A stretch of DNA of 17,585 nt from Muribaculaceae bacterium (GTDB taxonomy: Bacteria; Bacteroidota; Bacteroidia; Bacteroidales; Muribaculaceae), in contig VSPF01000043.1 in NCBI GenBank assembly GCA_009775195.1, forward strand, positions 1-17,585, read 5' to 3'. This document shows positions 13,707-17,585 of the stretch, piece by piece (position 1 is the first letter of the stretch; each line of letters opens with the position of its first letter). The translations under genes and the position numbers were made by a program. A model generated the notes under the pieces. That model did not search any database and had not been told where the DNA came from. It saw nothing but the letters and a program-made list of their open reading frames with translations.

Positions 13707-15359
13707 TCAATTAATAAGTGTAGCTATATCGTTGTCTACGGTCGATATTGTGCCGATATTAAACTTCTGCTGAAGTACTTTGAGTATATCAGGGGTAAAG
13801 AATGCCGGCAGTGTGGGGCCGGTGTGGATATTCTGCACGCCGAGATATAGAAGCGCAAGCAGCACGATTACGGCCTTCTGCTCGTACCACGCTATGTTGT
13901 AGACGATAGGCAGGTCGTTGATGCTCTCGACTTTGAAGGCATCCTTCAGAGCCATGGCTATGCGCACGAGCGAGTAGGAATCGTTGCACTGACCGGCATC
14001 CAACACGCGAGGCACGCCCTCGATGTCGCCGAGAGGCAGCTTGTTGTAGCGGTACTTGGCGCACCCGGCCGTGAGTATCACGCAATCTTCGGGCAGGGCC
14101 TTGGCAAAGTCAGTGTAGTAGCTTCGCGACGGGAAACGACCGTCGCAGCCTGCCATGACCACGAATTTGCGGATTTTGCCACGGTTGACCAGGTCGATGA
14201 TCTTCGGGGCCAGCTCGATAACCTGGTGATAGGCGAAGCCACCAACAATTTCGCCGTGCTCGATTTCGGTAGGCGGCTGGCAAGTCTTGGCCTTGGCAAT
14301 CACTTCGGAAAAATCATGACGGCCCGCCTCGTCGGCATCGATATGGTGCGTGCCGGGCATGTCGACCACGCCGAGAGTGAAGACACGGTCGAGATATGTG
14401 GTATTCTTACGCGGCGGCACGATACAGTTCGAGGTGAAGACAAAGCAGCCGTTGAATGTCTCGAACTCATCGACCTGCTTCCACCATGCATTGCCATAGT
14501 TGCCGGCAAAGTGGGGATACTTCTTGAAATAGGGATAGTATTGCCCCGGCAGCATCTCGGAGTGGGTATAGACATCCACGCCCGTACCGGCTGTCTGCTC
14601 GAGAAGTTCCTCGAGGTCGTGCAGGTCGTGGCCCGAGATAAGTATGCCCGGATTTTTGCGCACGCCTATATCTACCTTGGTGATTTCGGGATTGCCGTAT
14701 GTGCCGGTGTTGGCAGCATCGAGCAGGGCCATGGCTTTCACGCCGCCCTCGCCCATGTAGAGCACGAGTTTTACCAGCTCGTCGACAGTGATATCGGGGC
14801 GGCTCACCTCTTTGAGTGTCTTCTCGATATAGGCATATACATCGTCGTCTTCGTAATGCAGGTTTGCTGCATGACGGGCATATGCCGACGCACCCTTTGC
14901 GCCATAAACAGCAAGCTGCCTGAGGCCTCGCTTGTCGGGGTCGGTCTCGGCAAGGACGCCGGTCACAGGTTCGAGCTTCTCGCAATCGTCGGGTTCGGCA
15001 TCGAGGGCCACCTCGGGATAGTCGGGGATTTTGACACCCAAATCCTTGCACTTGGCCCTGAGCTCGCGCTTCATCTGGAAGGCACGGCGTATATAGCCGT
15101 CGAGCGAGTCGTTGTCGAAATTGGCATTGGTAATGGTTGTAAACAGGGCGTCAATCACCTGGTGGTCGGCATTGCGCTGCGGCTGCCCGTGGCCGCGCAG
15201 GGCGTCGTTGAGTATGGCGACGCCACGTGTGGCATAGAGCAGGAGGTCCATACGGGCCGAGGTCTCAGGCAATTTGCCGCAGACACCCCTCAAGGTACAG
15301 CCCGTGCCCTTGGCTGTCTCCTGGCACTGATAGCAGAACATCTTCTGGTTTGCGTCCAT
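13707..15359 (-). CDS. hcp: Hybrid cluster protein (hydroxylamine / NO reductase)
   Basis: A 550-residue iron-sulfur protein. The N-terminal C9-x2-C12-x8-C21-x5-C27 pattern is the class I type that holds a [4Fe-4S] cluster, unlike the [2Fe-2S] pattern of the enterobacterial type. Hybrid-cluster ligands appear in order: His in ISGHDLHDLEE, Glu in YTHSEMLPGQ, Cys in FTSNCIVPP, VMAGCDGRF, LTAGCAKY and DAGQCNDS, then Glu and Lys in WYEQKAV. Hcp is linked to defence against nitric oxide and hydroxylamine under anoxic conditions. It lies between a small cupin gene (7-nt gap) and rubredoxin (24-nt gap). All ligands are intact. Confidence 0.95.
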   Translation of the reverse strand: MDANQKMFCYQCQETAKGTGCTLRGVCGKLPETSARMDLLLYATRGVAILNDALRGHGQPQRNADHQVIDALFTTITNANFDNDSLDGYIRRAFQMKRELRAKCKDLGVKIPDYPEVALDAEPDDCEKLEPVTGVLAETDPDKRGLRQLAVYGAKGASAYARHAANLHYEDDDVYAYIEKTLKEVSRPDITVDELVKLVLYMGEGGVKAMALLDAANTGTYGNPEITKVDIGVRKNPGILISGHDLHDLEELLEQTAGTGVDVYTHSEMLPGQYYPYFKKYPHFAGNYGNAWWKQVDEFETFNGCFVFTSNCIVPPRKNTTYLDRVFTLGVVDMPGTHHIDADEAGRHDFSEVIAKAKTCQPPTEIEHGEIVGGFAYHQVIELAPKIIDLVNRGKIRKFVVMAGCDGRFPSRSYYTDFAKALPEDCVILTAGCAKYRYNKLPLGDIEGVPRVLDAGQCNDSYSLVRIAMALKDAFKVESINDLPIVYNIAWYEQKAVIVLLALLYLGVQNIHTGPTLPAFFTPDILKVLQQKFNIGTISTVDNDIATLIN

Positions 15360-15366
15360 ATCGGGT

Positions 15367-15696
15367 TCAGTCTTTGATTTTTACGAGCAGTACTTTGGCA
15401 TCGGTCTTAGCCACCACGCTGTGGGGCACGCCCTGGCCCATGAGCATGAAGTGGTCGGTCTTGATGGTGTGGAGTTTGTCGAGCATGGTAAACTCTATCT
15501 CCCCCTCTACAACGTAGACCATCACCTCGGCGGGCGACAGGTGTGTTTCGAGCTTCTGCCCGGCCTTGAAGGCCAGCAACGACACACCGCCGCCGGTATT
15601 GGTAAAGATATTTTTGAAATGTACACGTTCTTCTCCAGCCTCGAGCTGTTTGGCAAGGTCGTGGACTTCGCCAAATTTGTATTCGGTTTCTAACAT
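15367..15696 (-). CDS. Small cupin-domain protein
   Basis: A 109-residue single-domain cupin. Motif 1 is visible at GQKLETHLSPAEVMVYVVEG (46-65), with His and Glu positions that may bind metal, and motif 2 around MLMGQGVPHSV (84-94). No catalytic domain is attached. It is the first gene of an operon with hcp and rubredoxin. Small cupins of this type are found near redox and nitrosative-stress genes; a metal-binding sensor or protective role is possible. The exact function is unknown. Confidence 0.85.
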   Translation of the reverse strand: MLETEYKFGEVHDLAKQLEAGEERVHFKNIFTNTGGGVSLLAFKAGQKLETHLSPAEVMVYVVEGEIEFTMLDKLHTIKTDHFMLMGQGVPHSVVAKTDAKVLLVKIKD

Positions 15697-15740
15697 ATCG
15701 GTAGTTTTTTATGAATCACGTGGCGGCACCATGCCGACAC

Positions 15741-15781
15741 CGAAAGTAAAACACATTTTAATTGCAAGATGTTCGTGACAT
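15741..15781 (-). promoter_or_regulatory. Candidate promoter with Crp/Fnr-like box for cupin-hcp-rubredoxin
   Basis: On the minus strand TACTTTCG (15741-15748) matches seven of eight positions of the Bacteroidota -7 element and would start transcription near 15735. An imperfect palindrome ATGTCACGAACAT (15769-15781) is centred about 40 nt upstream of that start, the position used by class II Crp/Fnr-type activators. In Bacteroidota HcpR, a Crp/Fnr family NO sensor, activates hcp. The match is by layout only; I cannot confirm the HcpR consensus. Confidence 0.35.
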
Positions 15782-15812
15782 GAGTTTACACCAACCATTC
15801 AACTAAAATGCC

Positions 15813-15843
15813 GGGAGGTTGTTTTAATTATATTCAACCTTCC
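15813..15843 (+). promoter_or_regulatory. Hairpin just upstream of pncB
   Basis: GGGAGGTTG and CAACCTTCC pair over 9 bp with one G-U, around a 13-nt AT-rich loop, ending 11 nt before the pncB ATG. It could be a leader hairpin that affects translation, or a palindromic operator of DNA type. No clear -7 element was found for pncB. Confidence 0.35.
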
Positions 15844-15854
15844 AACCACCTGTC

Positions 15855-17057
15855 ATGCGCCAGATAATACAACATTTCACCGACGACGACCTATATAAGT
15901 TTACCATGTGCTGCGCGGTAATCGAAAATTATCCGCGCACACAGGTCAGATATAAGTTTAACGACCGTGCTCACACCGTCTACCCACCGGGCTTTGCCGA
16001 GGAGCTACGCGCACAGGTCAAGATGCTCGAGACCGTGGTAATCACCGACGAGGAGATAGCCTTTATGCGCAGACGGTGCAACTACATCCCGGCATGGTTC
16101 TACAGCTACCTCAAGGGCTTCCGCTACGACAGCAACTGGGTCAAAATCAATCAGGACGACGAGGGCCACCTCGACATAGTTTTCGAAGGCTCTTGGTGCG
16201 ACACGATTTTTCTCGAAGTCAAGGTCCTGGCAATCGTGTCGGAACTATACTATATAATGACCGGTGAGGACAAATCGTTTGACTACGACAGGTATTACGC
16301 CAAGTCTCGCGACAAGGCACGCAGACTAATCGAGGCCGGATGCACCTTTAGCGACTTCGGCACGCGCCGTCGAGCGTCGTTCGAGGCTCAGGACACCGCC
16401 ATCAGGGCGATGAAGGAGTGCCAGGAGACACTTGCCGGCCCGGGCAGATTTATCGGCACGAGCAACGTATACTTCGCCATGAAGTACGACCTGGTGCCTG
16501 TAGGCACTATGGCTCACGAACTTATCTGCGCTATTGCGGGCATGTTCGGCCCCCAGATGGCAAATTATCTCGCCATGCGCACATGGGCCGGCACTTACCG
16601 TGGCGCCTTGGGCACATTCCTCTACGACACCTACGGCTGGCGCATATTCAGCCTCAATTTCTCGGAGGACTATGCCAACATGTTCAAGGGGCTCAGGGTC
16701 GACAGCGGCGACAATTACGAAGAACTCGACCTTATCGTCGACAAGTACCGCAGCCTCAATATCGACCCGGCAAGCAAACAAATCGTATTCAGCAACGGGC
16801 TCGACGTCGACGAGGCTATCAAAATACAGCATTACGCACAAGGCAAGTGCATACCGTCGTTCGGTATCGGCACACATTTTACCAACGATTTCGACGGTGT
16901 AAAGCCGATGAATATCGTAATCAAACTTATTGCCGTCAAGATTACCGAGTCGTGGCCCTTCTACTGCAGCACCTGCAAGCTGAGCGAAGACCACGGCAAA
17001 TACTCGGGCGACCCTGCTACGGTAGAGCGTTTCCTCGAAATATTACACCTAAAATGA
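15855..17057 (+). CDS. pncB: Nicotinate phosphoribosyltransferase
   Basis: A 400-residue enzyme that converts nicotinate and phosphoribosyl pyrophosphate to nicotinate mononucleotide, the entry step of NAD salvage (Preiss-Handler pathway). Motifs: HFTDDDLYKFTMCCAVIENY (7-26) at the N-terminus, FGTRRRASFEAQD (about 166-178), GTSNVYFAMKYDLVPVGTMA followed by His, VDSGDNYEELD (about 282-292), and FGIGTHFTND near the end for phosphate binding. The length is normal. It overlaps the start of a DUF488 gene by 4 nt. A hairpin precedes it. The divergent promoter region is shared with the cupin-hcp-rubredoxin operon. Confidence 0.95.
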   Translation: MRQIIQHFTDDDLYKFTMCCAVIENYPRTQVRYKFNDRAHTVYPPGFAEELRAQVKMLETVVITDEEIAFMRRRCNYIPAWFYSYLKGFRYDSNWVKINQDDEGHLDIVFEGSWCDTIFLEVKVLAIVSELYYIMTGEDKSFDYDRYYAKSRDKARRLIEAGCTFSDFGTRRRASFEAQDTAIRAMKECQETLAGPGRFIGTSNVYFAMKYDLVPVGTMAHELICAIAGMFGPQMANYLAMRTWAGTYRGALGTFLYDTYGWRIFSLNFSEDYANMFKGLRVDSGDNYEELDLIVDKYRSLNIDPASKQIVFSNGLDVDEAIKIQHYAQGKCIPSFGIGTHFTNDFDGVKPMNIVIKLIAVKITESWPFYCSTCKLSEDHGKYSGDPATVERFLEILHLK

Positions 17058-17404
17058 AACAGACAATACAACTCAAACGAGCCTACGACCCGGCATCGCC
17101 CGGCGACGGCTACCGCGTCTATGTCGACCGCCTATGGCCTCGCGGCCTTTCCCACGAAACATTCCACTACGACTGGTGGGACAAAGACATCGCCCCGTCG
17201 ACCGAACTGCGCGAATGGTTCCACCAAGACCCCGACGGCCGCTGGACCGAATTTGCCGAGAAATACCGCGCCGAACTATTGGCCAACCCGGCCTTCGCCA
17301 CCTTAAAAGCCGCCCTCGCCGACAAACCCACCGTCACCCTCCTTTACTCCTCCCACGACCGCGAGCACAACAACGCCGTAGTGGTCAAGCAAGCACTCGG
17401 GTAA
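17054..17404 (+). CDS. DUF488 family protein
   Basis: A 116-residue cytoplasmic protein of the DUF488 family. Early residues YRVYVDRLWPRG (20-31) are the family hallmark, and DWWDKDIAPSTELREWFH follows. The C-terminus has VTLLYSSHDREHNNAVVVK, typical of YeaO-like members. The function is unknown. Its ATG overlaps the pncB stop (ATGA), so translation is coupled. A much longer open frame that includes it begins inside pncB, but that extension is out of frame with pncB and not real. Confidence 0.9.
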   Translation: MKQTIQLKRAYDPASPGDGYRVYVDRLWPRGLSHETFHYDWWDKDIAPSTELREWFHQDPDGRWTEFAEKYRAELLANPAFATLKAALADKPTVTLLYSSHDREHNNAVVVKQALG

Positions 17405-17466
17405 AGAGCCAAATTTATCATGCGCCAGGGCTGATGCTGTCCCGTATTTGTCCCGGCTTAAAAAAT

Positions 17467-17499
17467 AATTGCCTGTAAGCCGGAGGCTTACAGGCAATT
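17467..17499. terminator. Bidirectional terminator between DUF488 and tRNA-Pro
   Basis: A perfect 14-bp stem (AATTGCCTGTAAGC and its complement) surrounds a 5-nt loop. On the plus strand TTGCTTTTGCTTT follows; on the minus strand TATTTTTTAAG follows. It can end the pncB-DUF488 transcript from one side and the tRNA transcript from the other. Confidence 0.85.
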
Positions 17500-17512
17500 T
17501 GCTTTTGCTTTG

Positions 17513-17585
17513 TCGGGGTGACTAGACTCGAACTAGCGACCTCACGCCCCCCAGACGCGTACTCTAACCAACTGAGCTACACCCC
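17513..17585 (-). tRNA. tRNA-Pro (anticodon GGG), first base outside window
   Basis: Read on the minus strand, a full cloverleaf is visible. The acceptor GGGGTG pairs with CACCCC, and an initial C outside the window would pair with the G next to the discriminator A. The D arm is GCTC/GAGT, the anticodon stem CGCGT/GCGTG with loop CTGGGGG (anticodon GGG), and the T arm GCTAG-TTCGAGT-CTAGT. No CCA is encoded. The anticodon reads CCC and CCU proline codons. Only the 5' nucleotide is missing because the window ends. Confidence 0.92.

Noticed and set aside
14226..15377. Long plus-strand open frame of 383 codons opposite hcp.
   Set aside because: Antisense shadow caused by GC-rich codons; hcp is unmistakable on the minus strand.
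16418..17053. Frame running from inside pncB into DUF488, suggesting a larger fusion protein.
   Set aside because: The upstream part is pncB read in another frame; DUF488 has its own ATG overlapping the pncB stop.
1..17585. CRISPR arrays, insertion sequences, phage genes or toxin-antitoxin pairs.
   Set aside because: No regularly spaced direct repeats, transposase, integrase or known toxin motif was seen anywhere in the window.

Overview
The window looks like chromosomal DNA from a Bacteroidota, most likely Bacteroidales and possibly Muribaculaceae-like. The gene families fit this: a class III fructose bisphosphatase, a Bacteroides-type inositol-phospholipid gene block, a DUF4136 lipoprotein and a class I-type hybrid cluster protein. 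Several intergenic regions carry the Bacteroidota -7 promoter element TAnnTTTG (one with TTTG exactly 20 nt upstream), and Shine-Dalgarno sequences are generally not visible. The genus call is inference. I see no transposase, integrase, phage gene or CRISPR array.

Layout. (1) 109-5540, minus strand: a compact seven-gene lipid operon. In transcription order it encodes an ATP-grasp enzyme, a PgpA-like phosphatase, a GtrA-like membrane protein, a CDP-alcohol phosphatidyltransferase resembling phosphatidylinositol-phosphate synthase, a PAP2_3-type phosphatase/transferase, a PlsC-like acyltransferase, and a second, atypical CDP-alcohol phosphotransferase. Most junctions overlap or have gaps of 2-8 nt. 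(2) 5541-5950: a 410-bp gap with the operon promoter, an overlapping palindrome, a 13-bp hairpin and a pair of inverted REP-like arms. (3) 5951-8727, minus: a sugar- or inositol-phosphate-type nucleotidyltransferase with its own promoter, and class III fructose-1,6-bisphosphatase. (4) 8807-10627, minus: a DUF4136 lipoprotein followed 3 nt later by a Bcr/CflA-type MFS exporter. (5) 10788-12055, plus: a small acidic protein translationally coupled to agmatine deiminase. (6) 12057-13365, minus: a 54-aa small protein and HemW. (7) 13518-15696, minus: a cupin - hybrid cluster protein - rubredoxin operon. (8) 15855-17404, plus: nicotinate phosphoribosyltransferase translationally coupled to a DUF488 protein. 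(9) A bidirectional terminator and a tRNA-Pro(GGG) cut by the window end.

The most interesting part is the first 6.7 kb. The order PgpA - GtrA-like - PIP synthase-like - PAP2 phosphatase parallels the inositol-lipid cluster known in Bacteroides thetaiotaomicron (BT_1526 to BT_1522, cited from memory). Here no myo-inositol-phosphate synthase is present. An ATP-grasp protein with a DINxxPSF-type ending stands where it would be expected. The operon is extended by an acyltransferase and by a CDP-alcohol phosphotransferase whose catalytic motif has one extra residue. A nucleotidyltransferase that could make a CDP-polyol lies next door. This suggests a modified head-group lipid pathway, perhaps two parallel routes to inositol or related polyol lipids. 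The function is inferred from family and context, not shown by the sequence.
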